Assembly (NCBI GenBank): GCA_964409685.1
Contig: CAYPEJ010000001.1
Span: forward strand, 248,001-312,000
Length of the DNA stretch: 64,000 nt
Source of the DNA: Clostridium_AI sp964409685
GTDB taxonomy: Bacteria > Bacillota > Clostridia > Lachnospirales > Lachnospiraceae
Direction: 5' to 3'
Of the stretch, positions 9,247 through 19,167 are shown piece by piece (within the stretch, counting starts at the first letter, position 1; every line of letters begins with the position of its first letter). The notes beneath the pieces were generated by a model. That model did no database searches and was not told the origin of the DNA. It worked only from the letters and a program-made list of their open reading frames with translations. The position numbers were made by a program, and so were the translations under genes.

Positions 9247-11244
9247 ATGATTTGTAGATTACAATATGGTGACCCAATTTTAACGGAAGCAGTGGTACAG
9301 GAAATACCTGTGACGAATCTTGTTCCAGCATACTTACATATAAAAGGGGAAAAAAATGATGTTATTCAATATCATATGCAGAAAGATGATATTGTGTACG
9401 GTCTTGGCGAAGCTAATCGTGGAATTAATAAGAGAGGCTATTCCTATGTGTCATGCTGTACAGACTGTGACTGCCATACAGAAGACAAATTGAGTTTATA
9501 TGGCGCTCATAACTTTATTCTTGTAAAAGGTGAAAAAATATTTGGATTATTTGTAGATACTTCTGAATGTGTACGTTTTGACATTGGTGATAGTGACTTT
9601 GATGAACTAATAATCACAGTAAATTGTGGAGATTACAATCTTTATGTAATAGAAGAAACAGAACTTTTAGACATCGTAAAAGAATTCCGTAAATTGATTG
9701 GACAAAGCTACATTGCACCAAAATGGGCTTTTGGTTACCAACAAAGTAGATGGGGATATCGTTCGGAAGATGATTTAAGAGACGTAGTAAATGGTTATGA
9801 AAAAGAAGATTTCCCATTAGAAGCTGTCTATATGGATATTGATTATATGGAACGCTACAAAGACTTTACGCTAAATATGGAAACGTTTTCAGATTTCTCA
9901 GACTTTGTAAAAGAAATGCAAGAAAAAGAAATTCACCTTGTACCAATCATTGATGCAGGGGTAAAAGTAGAAAAAGATTATCCTGTTTATGAAGAAGGTG
10001 TGGAAAAAGAATATTTCTGTAAAAATGAACATGGAGAGAACTTTGCAGCAGGAGTTTGGCCAGGAAAATGCCATTTCCCAGATTTCCTAAATCCAGAAGC
10101 AAGAGCGTGGTTTGGAGATTGGTATCGTGTGCTAATTGACCAAGGAATTGATGCATTCTGGAATGATATGAACGAACCAGCGTTATTCTATACAGATGAA
10201 AGAATTGAAAAAGTATTTGAATACATGGATTCTCTAAAAGGTAAAGATTTAGGTGTTGATTTAGTATTTGAAATGCGTAATGTAATGAATCAGCTTGCGA
10301 ATAACGTAGAGGATTATAAGAGAATTTTCCATAAGGTTGGGGACAAATTAGTGTCTCATAATCACGTTCACAATTTATACGGTTACAACATGACAAGAGC
10401 AGCAAGAGAAGCATTTGATAAAAACTATCCAGATAAGGAAATTTTATTATTCTCTAGAGCTTCTTATATCGGTGCACATCGTTACGGAGGGGTTTGGACA
10501 GGAGATAACTGTTCATGGTGGTCACATTTACTATTAAATATTAAGATGATGCCATCTCTAAATATGTGCGGTTTCTTATATTCAGGTGCAGATATCGGTG
10601 GATTCAACTCTAATGTAACAGAAGATTTAATGATTCGTTGGTTACAATTCGGTATCTTTACACCATTATTCCGTAACCACAGTGCGTTGGGAACAAGAAA
10701 CCAAGAGTTATATTTATTTAAAGATAAGGACACCATTCGTAACATTTTACAATTACGTTATAGCTTAATTCCTTATCTTTACAGCGAATATTGTAAGGCG
10801 ATTCGTGAAAATGATATGCTATTTAAACCATTAAGCTTTGTTTATACAGATGATAAACACTGCGAACAAGTGGAAGATGAATTACTATTAGGTGAAAGTA
10901 TTTTATTAGCACCTGTATATGAGCAAAATGCAAAAGGTAGATATGTATACCTACCAGAAGATATGTTATGCGTGAAATATAGAGGTCTTGATGATATGGA
11001 ACAAATCGAATACATAAAAGGACATCATTATATCGAGGTTGCATTGAATGAATTAATCTTCTTCGTGCGTCCTGGGCATCTTCTACCAATGGCAGGTAAG
11101 GCAAATCGTGTAAGTCAGATTGACTATGATAAGTTAAATGTAATTGGCTACAAAGCAGAAGGTGTAGAGTATCAAATGTGTACTGGATGGGAAAGGAAAA
11201 ATGGGTTGTCAGAACCTAGAATGGAGTGTTATACTTTAAAGTGA
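9247..11244 (+). CDS. Glycoside hydrolase family 31 alpha-glucosidase
   Basis: A 665-residue protein that would release glucose (or a related alpha-linked sugar) from the non-reducing end of maltodextrins or disaccharides. The GH31 nucleophile is D307 in WNDMNEP and the likely acid/base is D420 in WTGDN; the family motif YMDIDYM precedes them. There is no signal peptide, so it is cytoplasmic and may finish the digestion begun by secreted enzymes such as the GH13 protein at the left edge. The start at 9247 follows AAAAAGGAGAG. It stands alone between a divergent metal operon and an FRG-domain gene. Confidence 0.93.
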   Translation: MICRLQYGDPILTEAVVQEIPVTNLVPAYLHIKGEKNDVIQYHMQKDDIVYGLGEANRGINKRGYSYVSCCTDCDCHTEDKLSLYGAHNFILVKGEKIFGLFVDTSECVRFDIGDSDFDELIITVNCGDYNLYVIEETELLDIVKEFRKLIGQSYIAPKWAFGYQQSRWGYRSEDDLRDVVNGYEKEDFPLEAVYMDIDYMERYKDFTLNMETFSDFSDFVKEMQEKEIHLVPIIDAGVKVEKDYPVYEEGVEKEYFCKNEHGENFAAGVWPGKCHFPDFLNPEARAWFGDWYRVLIDQGIDAFWNDMNEPALFYTDERIEKVFEYMDSLKGKDLGVDLVFEMRNVMNQLANNVEDYKRIFHKVGDKLVSHNHVHNLYGYNMTRAAREAFDKNYPDKEILLFSRASYIGAHRYGGVWTGDNCSWWSHLLLNIKMMPSLNMCGFLYSGADIGGFNSNVTEDLMIRWLQFGIFTPLFRNHSALGTRNQELYLFKDKDTIRNILQLRYSLIPYLYSEYCKAIRENDMLFKPLSFVYTDDKHCEQVEDELLLGESILLAPVYEQNAKGRYVYLPEDMLCVKYRGLDDMEQIEYIKGHHYIEVALNELIFFVRPGHLLPMAGKANRVSQIDYDKLNVIGYKAEGVEYQMCTGWERKNGLSEPRMECYTLK

Positions 11245-11316
11245 GTTGAAAAAAGTAGAAGCGTGTATTTTTTGTAACTTCATATTTGTAAATATGCTTT
11301 ATTCTGGGAGGTATGT

Positions 11317-12213
11317 ATGGAAACAGATAATGGTATTGTATGTTCGAGTTTATCTGAATTTATAGAAGAGTTTCCACCTATGAAATTAGAATGGGATAAT
11401 GAGATATTTTACAGAGGAGAAAGTGATTTTCATTATACATTAAAGCCGTCGGTGCTAAGAGATACAATAAAAATTCCAAAGAGTGAAAGAGAAAATGAGA
11501 TTTATTTTAGAGTATTGTCAGAGTGTTCTAATGAATTTATCTCAGATATGACGCATATTGCTATATTATCAAGAATGCAACATTATGGTGTTCCAACACG
11601 TTTGTTAGATATTACTACAAATGCGTTAGTAGCATTATACTTTTGTTGTGAAAATAAAGCAAAGTGGGATGTTGATGGTGTAGTGTATTTTTTTCAGCCT
11701 AGTGCAAAGCAAGTTAAGACATTTGATAGTGATACTGTGTCAATATTAGCTTCACTTGCTAGATTTTCAAAGCAAGAAAAAGAAGAATTGAAGTGCAAAG
11801 CATTAGAATGTATTGAAGTTATGAAAAATAAACCAAATTCAGCAACAGAGATTATTAGAAAGTTTAATAATTTAGAATGCGTGAAACGATTAATACACGA
11901 AGTAAGAGCAGAGAAAAATTATTTTGATAATATTGTTAATCCGAAGGATTTGTTAGGAAATTATTTTATTATTCCTAAAAAAGATAATCCAAGAATTATT
12001 CGTCAAAATGGTGCGTTTATTATTTTTGGTCTAAATGGTATTATGGAATTGAAAGATGTTGCCATGGGGAAGGTTCGTATCTCAAAAGAAGGAAAACAGA
12101 AAATATTGAGAGAATTGAAATATTTGGGAATTTCCAAAGCGACATTACACCCTGAGTTATATAAAATGGCAGAATACATAAATGATAATATTAATTCAAA
12201 TAGTAGATTTTAA
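11317..12213 (+). CDS. FRG-domain protein
   Basis: A 298-residue soluble protein with the FRG domain: FYRGE at residues 31-35, then MQHYGVPTRLLDITTNALVALYF near 90-113. The domain is named for its conserved F/Y-R-G motif; its biochemical role is not established, and it often occurs in phage and defence-like settings. The C-terminal ~100 residues are Lys/Asn-rich and not recognised. Codon use is more AT-rich than in the neighbouring GH31 gene. GGGAGG stands 6 bases before the start. A small gene follows 50 bases later and could be cotranscribed. Confidence 0.8.
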   Translation: METDNGIVCSSLSEFIEEFPPMKLEWDNEIFYRGESDFHYTLKPSVLRDTIKIPKSERENEIYFRVLSECSNEFISDMTHIAILSRMQHYGVPTRLLDITTNALVALYFCCENKAKWDVDGVVYFFQPSAKQVKTFDSDTVSILASLARFSKQEKEELKCKALECIEVMKNKPNSATEIIRKFNNLECVKRLIHEVRAEKNYFDNIVNPKDLLGNYFIIPKKDNPRIIRQNGAFIIFGLNGIMELKDVAMGKVRISKEGKQKILRELKYLGISKATLHPELYKMAEYINDNINSNSRF

Positions 12214-12263
12214 TAGAATTAATGATTTGTGTATTATGAGCATGTGATGAAAGGAGTCAGTTT

Positions 12264-12458
12264 ATGGGAAAGACATTTTTAGATATTAGAGGTGAACGAC
12301 ATAGAGCGGATAATTATACAGGAGTATCTGTTGATGAAGATATTGTTTCAAATGAAGTTACAAACTATTATGTATGTTTGCATGGAGAGCCGATAATTGA
12401 AGTTACGGAAGAAGTATATCAAGCACTAAAAAGTTATTTTAAGGAAACAAGATTTTAG
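12264..12458 (+). CDS. Small protein of unknown function
   Basis: 64 residues, acidic, no membrane segment, no recognised family. The start is supported by AAAGGAG 8 bases upstream. The protein ends in a short helix-like stretch (VYQALKSYF). It lies 50 bases after the FRG gene with no terminator between, so it may be its partner; that link is inference from position only. Confidence 0.55.
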   Translation: MGKTFLDIRGERHRADNYTGVSVDEDIVSNEVTNYYVCLHGEPIIEVTEEVYQALKSYFKETRF

Positions 12459-12503
12459 AAGAATTAATTAGTTTCAAAAGAGGGATTTGTTTGTAAATAA
12501 GTA

Positions 12504-12548
12504 AAAGATGACATCTATGCTTTTTTCTGAGATAGTTGTCATCTTTAA
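12504..12548 (+). terminator. Probable terminator after the FRG/small-protein pair
   Basis: AAAGATGACA (12504-12513) pairs with TGTCATCTTT (12537-12546), with an inner CTAT/ATAG extension. The T tract is short, so efficiency is uncertain. Confidence 0.55.
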
Positions 12549-12579
12549 GTAATATAAAAATTTACTAGGAGGATATAGT

Positions 12580-13815
12580 ATGGCAACAGTAAAACCTTTT
12601 CAATGTGTGCGCCCAAATCAAAATGTAGTTAGCCAAGTGGCAGCACTTCCATATGATGTGTACAATCGAGCAGAGGCAAAGGAAGTAGTAAAAGATAGAC
12701 CACTTTCTTTTTTGAATATTGATCGAGCAGAGACACAATTCGACGATGACGTGGACACATACGCGCCTTGCGTATATGAAAAAGCAAGTGAACTATTACA
12801 CAAATGGATGCAGGATGGAACGTTAGAAAAAGAAGCAACCAACTGCTACTACATTTATGAACTCATTATGAATGGGCGTTCTCAGACAGGGATTGTTGCT
12901 TGTTCTTCCATAGATGATTATATGAATAACGTCATCAAAAAGCATGAGAACACTCGTGCTGATAAAGAAGTAGACCGTATCAAACACGTAGATACATGCA
13001 GTGCGCAAACTGGTCCTATTTTCTTAGCATACCGTTCACAAGAACAAATCAATACGATTGTAAATGAAGTAAAGGAAACAGACGCATTATATGCATTTAC
13101 ATCTGAAGATGATGTAACTCACAACGTCTGGAAGATAGATAACCCAGAACAAGTTGCAAAGATTCAAGATGCATTTGCAGCAATTGACCAAATCTACATT
13201 GCAGACGGTCATCACAGAGCCGCTTCTGCAGTAAAAGTAGGTTTAAAGCGTAGAGAAGAAAATTCTGGGTATACTGGTAATGAGGAGTTTAATTTCTTCT
13301 TATCCGTTTTATTCCCTCACGACCAACTTATGATTATGGATTACAATCGTACAGTGAAGGATTTAAATGGATTTACCAAGGAAGAGTTCTTTGAGAAAAT
13401 TAAAGAACATTTCGATATGGAAGAATTAAGTGGAAAAACTGCACCAAGTAAGAAAGCAGAGTTTACCATGTATCTTGATAAGAAATGGTATCGTTTAAAT
13501 GCAAAAGAAGAACTAACAAGTATTACAGATGCTGTGGCAAGCCTTGACGTATCCTTGTTGCAAGATTATTTACTAGGTCCAGTTCTAGGTATTGAAGATC
13601 CACGTACCGATAAAAGAATTGATTTTATCGGAGGAATTCGTGGATTGGAAGAATTAGAACGACGTGCAGATGATGATATGATGGTATCTTTTGCAATGTA
13701 TCCAACATCTATTACGGAATTATTTGATGTTGCCGATGCGGGAAAATTAATGCCACCAAAGTCTACTTGGTTTGAACCAAAACTAAGAAGTGGTATTTTT
13801 ATACATGAAATTTAG
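12580..13815 (+). CDS. DUF1015 family protein
   Basis: A 411-residue protein of the DUF1015 family. Family features are the N-terminal VRPNQNVVSQVAALPYDV, the FLNIDRAE stretch and a central ADGHHRAASA motif resembling a nucleotide or metal pocket. No activity is established. In many Firmicutes it lies beside serine biosynthesis genes; none are present here. AGGAGGA precedes the start, and a strong terminator ends the unit. Confidence 0.88.
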   Translation: MATVKPFQCVRPNQNVVSQVAALPYDVYNRAEAKEVVKDRPLSFLNIDRAETQFDDDVDTYAPCVYEKASELLHKWMQDGTLEKEATNCYYIYELIMNGRSQTGIVACSSIDDYMNNVIKKHENTRADKEVDRIKHVDTCSAQTGPIFLAYRSQEQINTIVNEVKETDALYAFTSEDDVTHNVWKIDNPEQVAKIQDAFAAIDQIYIADGHHRAASAVKVGLKRREENSGYTGNEEFNFFLSVLFPHDQLMIMDYNRTVKDLNGFTKEEFFEKIKEHFDMEELSGKTAPSKKAEFTMYLDKKWYRLNAKEELTSITDAVASLDVSLLQDYLLGPVLGIEDPRTDKRIDFIGGIRGLEELERRADDDMMVSFAMYPTSITELFDVADAGKLMPPKSTWFEPKLRSGIFIHEI

Positions 13816-13837
13816 TGAATAAGTAGTACCAAAAAGA

Positions 13838-13881
13838 AACCACAAGCTGTCTTAACAGCAGACGCTTGTGGTTGATTTTTT
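13838..13881 (+). terminator. Terminator after the DUF1015 gene
   Basis: A 10-bp stem AACCACAAGC (13838-13847) / GCTTGTGGTT (13864-13873) followed by T6. Confidence 0.9.
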
Positions 13882-13964
13882 ATGAGTTTGTTATTATAAT
13901 AAAAATTATTATTTGATAGAAAGAAGAAATAGACGTTGAGAAATTCTAAACTGGGGGTGATATC

Positions 13965-16286
13965 ATGGATATAATTAGCAATGGAATCGAAAAAATTGAT
14001 AAAGAAATCAGTAAGAAAATTATTAAAAAAGATCATGTGAGCTTAACAGCACCAGCGAATTTTACAGAGCCAGAGATTCTATATGATAAACTAATGGAGA
14101 TTATTAGAAATTATCATCCGTCTGCTGATCTTTCCATGATTGAGAAGGCGTACAAGATTGCTTATAATGCCCACAAGGACCAGCGTAGAAAGTCAGGAGA
14201 ACCTTACATTATACATCCTTTGTGTGTTGCTATTATTTTAGCAGAGCTTGAGTTGGACAAAGAAACAATTGTTGCGGGAATATTGCACGATGTGGTGGAA
14301 GATACCATTTGTACGGTTGAAGAACTCTCAGTTGAGTTTAGTGAAGAGATCGCACTATTAGTAGATGGAGTTACCAAGCTTACAAATTTAAATTACCAAG
14401 CAGATAAGGTGGAATTGCAGGCAGAAAACCTAAGAAAAATGTTCCTTGCTATGGCTAAGGATATTCGAGTAATCCTTATCAAATTGGCAGATAGACTTCA
14501 TAACATGAGAACACTTGAATTTATGAAGCCTGAGAAGCAAAGAGAAAAAGCCAGAGAGACAATGGATATCTATGCGCCAATCGCACAAAGACTAGGTATC
14601 TCTAAGATTAAGATTGAATTAGATGATTTATCACTAAAATATCTTGAACCAGAAGTATACAAAGACTTATCTGCGAAGATTGAGGCAAAGAAAAGCGATC
14701 GAGAAGCTTTTATTAATCGAATTGTAGAAGAAGTAACACATCATATTCAAAATGCGAATATTGATGCAGATATAGATGGAAGAGTAAAACATTTATTTAG
14801 TATTTACCGTAAAATGTTAAACCAGAACAAAACGCTGGAACAAATCTATGATCTGTTTGCAGTACGAATTATTGTGGAATCCGTAAAAGATTGTTATGCA
14901 GCACTTGGTATCATCCATGAGATGTATAAACCAATTCCTGGACGTTTCAAAGATTATATTGCCATGCCAAAGGCAAATATGTACCAGTCCTTGCATACTA
15001 CATTGATTGGTCCTACAGGTCAACCATTTGAGATTCAGATTCGTACTTATGAGATGCATAGAACAGCAGAGTATGGTATCGCTGCTCATTGGAAATACAA
15101 AGAAGGCAACAGTGGACAAAATGCAAAAGATAGTGAAGAAGCAAAATTAACATGGTTAAGACAAATCTTAGAATGGCAACGAGAAATGTCCGATAACAAG
15201 GAATTCTTAAGCCTTTTAAAGAGTGACTTAGACCTATTCTCAGAAAGTGTATATTGCTTTACTCCTTCTGGAGATGTAAAAAATCTTCCAACAGGTTCCA
15301 CACCAGTTGACTTTGCCTATAGTATTCATAGCGCAGTAGGAAACAAAATGGTTGGTGCAAGAGTAAACGGAAAGTTAGTAACCATTGATTACAAGATTCA
15401 AAATGGGGATCGTATCGAAATTTTAACTTCCCATAACTCAAAAGGCCCAAGCCGTGATTGGTTAGCGATTGTAAAGAGTACTCAAGCAAAAAATAAGATT
15501 AATCAGTGGTTTAAGGCTCAGTTAAAAGAAGATAATATCATTCGTGGTAAGGAAATGTTGATTGCTTACTGTAAATCAAAAGCAATTGTATTAAGTGATT
15601 TACTCAAACCAGAATTTATGAATGAATGTATGCAAAAATATGGGTTCCGTGACTGGGATTCTGTATATGCTGCACTAGGTCATGGTGGTTTAAAAGAAGG
15701 TCAAGTTATCAACAAACTAAAAGAGTGTTACACCAAAAAACACCGTAAAGAGATTACAGATGAACGTATTATGGAGACGGTTCAAGAAGTAAAAGAGAAC
15801 AAACCAGCTGCTATCCGTAAGTCCAAAGGTGGCATTGTAGTAGAAGGTATCCATGATGTAGCCGTTCGTTTCTCCAAATGTTGTAGTCCAGTTCCAGGGG
15901 ATGAAATCATTGGTTTCGTTACAAGAGGACGAGGTGTTTCCATTCATAGAACAGATTGCATTAATATTCTTCAATTACCAGAAGAAGATCGTGTACGCTT
16001 GATTGAAGCAGAATGGAGTGTGGCTTCCTCTAAGGCGAGCAATGAACTTTATACTGCAGAGATTAAGATTTATGCAAAAAATAGAACAGGTGTATTAGTA
16101 GATGTTTCAAAAGCATTTACAGAAAACAAAATTGATGTAACATCCATGACTGTTCGTACAAGTAAACAAGGAACCACGACAATTAGCGTTGCTTTTGAGA
16201 TACAAGGTGTTACCCAACTTAGTGTCATTTCATCAAAACTTCGCAAAATTGAAGGCGTTTTAGATATAGAAAGAACATCGGGTTGA
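13965..16286 (+). CDS. relA: Bifunctional (p)ppGpp synthetase/hydrolase (RelA/SpoT, Rel)
   Basis: A 773-residue long RSH protein that makes and degrades the alarmone (p)ppGpp during amino-acid starvation. Domain order: HD hydrolase (HPLCVAIILAEL; LHDVVEDT, about 85-190), synthetase (FAVRIIV, YKPIPGRFKDYIAMPKANMYQSLHT, about 270-390), TGS (VYCFTPSGDVKNLPTGSTPVDFAY, about 430-490), zinc-finger/helical region (FSKCCSPVPGDEI) and C-terminal ACT (near 695-770). Both catalytic halves keep key residues, so it should be bifunctional. The N-terminus is about 30 residues longer than usual. It heads a cluster with an MBL hydrolase, hemZ, HD-GYP and hisS, a common clostridial order. Confidence 0.96.
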   Translation: MDIISNGIEKIDKEISKKIIKKDHVSLTAPANFTEPEILYDKLMEIIRNYHPSADLSMIEKAYKIAYNAHKDQRRKSGEPYIIHPLCVAIILAELELDKETIVAGILHDVVEDTICTVEELSVEFSEEIALLVDGVTKLTNLNYQADKVELQAENLRKMFLAMAKDIRVILIKLADRLHNMRTLEFMKPEKQREKARETMDIYAPIAQRLGISKIKIELDDLSLKYLEPEVYKDLSAKIEAKKSDREAFINRIVEEVTHHIQNANIDADIDGRVKHLFSIYRKMLNQNKTLEQIYDLFAVRIIVESVKDCYAALGIIHEMYKPIPGRFKDYIAMPKANMYQSLHTTLIGPTGQPFEIQIRTYEMHRTAEYGIAAHWKYKEGNSGQNAKDSEEAKLTWLRQILEWQREMSDNKEFLSLLKSDLDLFSESVYCFTPSGDVKNLPTGSTPVDFAYSIHSAVGNKMVGARVNGKLVTIDYKIQNGDRIEILTSHNSKGPSRDWLAIVKSTQAKNKINQWFKAQLKEDNIIRGKEMLIAYCKSKAIVLSDLLKPEFMNECMQKYGFRDWDSVYAALGHGGLKEGQVINKLKECYTKKHRKEITDERIMETVQEVKENKPAAIRKSKGGIVVEGIHDVAVRFSKCCSPVPGDEIIGFVTRGRGVSIHRTDCINILQLPEEDRVRLIEAEWSVASSKASNELYTAEIKIYAKNRTGVLVDVSKAFTENKIDVTSMTVRTSKQGTTTISVAFEIQGVTQLSVISSKLRKIEGVLDIERTSG

Positions 16287-16311
16287 TAGTGATAAATAAA
16301 GGAGGGTTAAC

Positions 16312-16968
16312 ATGGAAAATAGTTTTGAATCCAATGGACTAAAAGTAGAAGTTGCTGTAGTTGGAATGTATAGTGTAAACTGCTATATTTTATCCAATGT
16401 CAACACAAAGAAAGCTGTAATAGTAGATCCAGGCGATCAAGGTGAAATGCTTGTAAATTATGTAAAAAGAGAAGGACTTGAATTAGAAGGAATTCTTCTT
16501 ACACATGGTCATTTTGATCATATCACTGGAGTGGCAGAGATTCGTAATGCATTACGTGTTCCAGTATATGCCTTTGAAGAAGAAAAAGGATTATTAGAAG
16601 ATGCAAGTATCAATGTGTCTACTATGATTGGAAGACCAGTAACGGTTATGGACGTAACGTATTTAAAGGATAAACAAGTGCTTAATATGGCGGGATTTGA
16701 TGTAACAGTACTCTCTACACCAGGTCATACAAAAGGTTCTTGTTGCTATTATTTTGAAAAAAATGAGTGCTTATTTAGTGGTGATACTTTATTTATGGAA
16801 TCTGTCGGAAGAACCGATTTTCCAACAGGAAATTCACAGAAGATTATAGAATCTTTACATGCTTTATTAGAATTACCAGAAGACACTTATGTATTTTCAG
16901 GACATGGTAACCCTACAACCATAAAAAATGAAAAAGCCAATAATCCATTTGTAAATGGATGGGGCTAA
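16312..16968 (+). CDS. Metallo-beta-lactamase-fold hydrolase (YqgX/glyoxalase II-like)
   Basis: A 218-residue cytoplasmic hydrolase with the metal motif THGHFDH (HxHxDH), the downstream metal ligands in STPGHTKGS and SGDTLF, and the terminal SGHGNPTT. Close relatives hydrolyse S-acyl-glutathione or bacillithiol-type thioesters, but the substrate here is unknown. It lies 25 bases downstream of relA, with AGGAGGG before its start, so cotranscription is likely. Confidence 0.9.
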   Translation: MENSFESNGLKVEVAVVGMYSVNCYILSNVNTKKAVIVDPGDQGEMLVNYVKREGLELEGILLTHGHFDHITGVAEIRNALRVPVYAFEEEKGLLEDASINVSTMIGRPVTVMDVTYLKDKQVLNMAGFDVTVLSTPGHTKGSCCYYFEKNECLFSGDTLFMESVGRTDFPTGNSQKIIESLHALLELPEDTYVFSGHGNPTTIKNEKANNPFVNGWG

Positions 16969-17032
16969 ATAAGGCTTATTTTATATTGCTTATTTTTTAT
17001 ATTGCTTATTATAGAAACAAGGAAGAAACACT

Positions 17033-18535
17033 ATGAATATTTATTTGTCAGAAGATATGTTTTCTAGTGAATTACAAGCATTAGTAAAAGCATTTTATCC
17101 GATAGAATCACATGTTACTAGTATTGCAGAACCAGATACTGAAGATTACGTTTATCTTAAGTATTCCGACCATGATGTGGAAGTTGTTAGGATGCAAGAA
17201 GGTAACTGTGTTGCCAAGACTGTACACGAAATCGACCGAGCAGACAGACGAGCTTGCAAAGACAGTGTGAAACGCGCTCTTTACGAAGTGTTAGTCAAGA
17301 CAAAAGGGGAAACCTTACCTTGGGGAACACTTACAGGAGTTCGTCCAACGAAATTAGTCATGGAGTTAGTGGAACAAGGTCTTTCTAGAGAAGAAGTAAT
17401 CGAGACGATGCAACGTCGTTATTGTACGTCAAAGGAAAAAGCAGAACTTGGCTATCAAGTGGTTGTGAAGGAAAATTCTTTATTAGAGAAAATCGATTAT
17501 AAACACAGTTACAGCGTTTATATCGGTATTCCATTTTGTCCAACAACATGTTTATATTGTTCCTTTACTTCTTATGAATTAAAACATTACACTTCTTATG
17601 TGGAAGAGTATTTGAAAGCATTATTTAAAGAGATTGAATATGCAGCAGGATGCTTACCAGAGAAGAAGCTTGCAACGATTTATCTAGGCGGAGGAACTCC
17701 AACTACGTTAAATGCAAAGCAATTAGAAGCACTACTTGGCAAAGTACGTGAATGTTTTAATTTCGAATATGTCGAGGAATTTACCGTAGAAGCAGGTAGA
17801 CCAGATACCATTACCAAAGATAAATTAGAGGTAATGAAAAAATATGGTGTTTCCAGAATATCCATCAATCCTCAGACTATGAAACAAGAGACTTTGGATA
17901 TTATCGGAAGAAATCATTCTGTAGAAGATGTAAAACGTAAATTCCAGATGGCAAGAGAAGCAGGGCACGATAACATCAACATGGACTTAATCGTAGGACT
18001 TCCAAATGAAACCGTTGCAGATGTAAAGCAGACATTAGAAGAAGTAATGGCGCTAAATCCAGATAGTATTACAGTCCATTCTCTTGTATTAAAACGTGCT
18101 GCAATTTTAAATATGCAAAGGGATCAATATGGAGAGTTTTCCTTTGATGATGTAAACCAAATGATAGAGCTAGGTTTTGAATATGCCGAACAAGCTGGCA
18201 TGAAACCTTACTACATGTATCGTCAAAAGAATACGACAGGTAGTAAGAACAGTAGTAGAGAAAACGTAGGATATGCACTTGAGGGGAAAGAAGGAATCTA
18301 TAACATTTTAATTATGGAAGAAAAGCACACTATTATAGCATTAGGTGCGGGGGCAACTTCTAAGTTTGTATTTCCAGATGGGCATATTACACGAGTTGAA
18401 AATGTAAAAAATGTAAATGAGTATGTGGAACGTATCGATGAAATGATTTTACGAAAGAAGCGTTTCATAGAAGGGGAATATCATGTGTATGACGGAGCAA
18501 AAAATCCACGAACATGCACTGAAACTGGCCGTTAA
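17033..18535 (+). CDS. hemZ: Coproporphyrinogen dehydrogenase HemZ (radical SAM)
   Basis: A 500-residue radical SAM enzyme of the oxygen-independent coproporphyrinogen III oxidase group. The Fe-S motif CX3CX2C is in PFCPTTCLYCSF, followed by the SAM-binding YLGGGTPTTL and ITVHSLVLKR. An N-terminal ~150-residue extension (TGVRPTKLV) is typical of HemZ as opposed to HemN. The reaction would be oxidative decarboxylation of coproporphyrinogen III, although some relatives act otherwise. The last 53 bases overlap the next gene in another frame, a strong sign of translational coupling. Confidence 0.9.
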   Translation: MNIYLSEDMFSSELQALVKAFYPIESHVTSIAEPDTEDYVYLKYSDHDVEVVRMQEGNCVAKTVHEIDRADRRACKDSVKRALYEVLVKTKGETLPWGTLTGVRPTKLVMELVEQGLSREEVIETMQRRYCTSKEKAELGYQVVVKENSLLEKIDYKHSYSVYIGIPFCPTTCLYCSFTSYELKHYTSYVEEYLKALFKEIEYAAGCLPEKKLATIYLGGGTPTTLNAKQLEALLGKVRECFNFEYVEEFTVEAGRPDTITKDKLEVMKKYGVSRISINPQTMKQETLDIIGRNHSVEDVKRKFQMAREAGHDNINMDLIVGLPNETVADVKQTLEEVMALNPDSITVHSLVLKRAAILNMQRDQYGEFSFDDVNQMIELGFEYAEQAGMKPYYMYRQKNTTGSKNSSRENVGYALEGKEGIYNILIMEEKHTIIALGAGATSKFVFPDGHITRVENVKNVNEYVERIDEMILRKKRFIEGEYHVYDGAKNPRTCTETGR

Positions 18536-19139
18536 AGAAGATTTTGAATATGCCATTTCGCACGGTATCATTGTAAGCAATCTGGCATATCATGTGTCGA
18601 AAGAATTAGGAGAAACAGAAGAGTTTTGCAGCGACATGGCTATGGCCGGGATGCTTCATGACATAGGGAAATTGAAGCTGTGCAAGTATTTATATGGCAG
18701 AAACAAAGATACTTTAAAGATAGAAGAAATGAAATACGTAAGAATGCATTCCACGTTTAGTTATCGTATCTTAAAAGAAATGGACTATTCGGAACGTATT
18801 TTAAAAGCAGTTTATTATCACCATGAGAACTACGATGGTACAGGCTATCCCGATAATCTAAAGGGAAAAGACATTCCAAGAGAAGCTCGAATTCTTAGAA
18901 CTTGCGATGTCTTTGCTGCTTTAGTTTCGGACCGACCATATCGAGGAGCATTTGATATTCAAACTGCAATCGAATTGATGATTGAAGAAATTAAAAATTT
19001 TGATATGGAAGTATTTTTAGCTTTTCAAAGATTTATCAATTCAGACGATTTTGAAGAAGTGAAGCAATTGATAAGTGAAAAGGACAAGTTGAAAAGAGAT
19101 AAAAAAAGTCAAGAAAAATCAAATAGAAAGAAGTCTTAA
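18483..19139 (+). CDS. HD-GYP-type HD domain phosphohydrolase
   Basis: 218 residues, almost entirely an HD domain of the HD-GYP class: HDIGK at 59-63, HHENYDGTGYP, and RILRTCDVFAALVSDRPYR. HD-GYP proteins typically hydrolyse cyclic di-GMP to pGpG or GMP. No sensor domain is attached, and the tail is Lys-rich. The start is ATG 18483 (AAGGGGA 6 bases upstream), inside the last 53 bases of hemZ. It sits between hemZ and hisS, where it may have been inserted into an otherwise housekeeping cluster. Confidence 0.85.
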   Translation: MCMTEQKIHEHALKLAVKEDFEYAISHGIIVSNLAYHVSKELGETEEFCSDMAMAGMLHDIGKLKLCKYLYGRNKDTLKIEEMKYVRMHSTFSYRILKEMDYSERILKAVYYHHENYDGTGYPDNLKGKDIPREARILRTCDVFAALVSDRPYRGAFDIQTAIELMIEEIKNFDMEVFLAFQRFINSDDFEEVKQLISEKDKLKRDKKSQEKSNRKKS

Positions 19140-19167
19140 CAGGCTGAACAAAATAAGGAGGAACATC

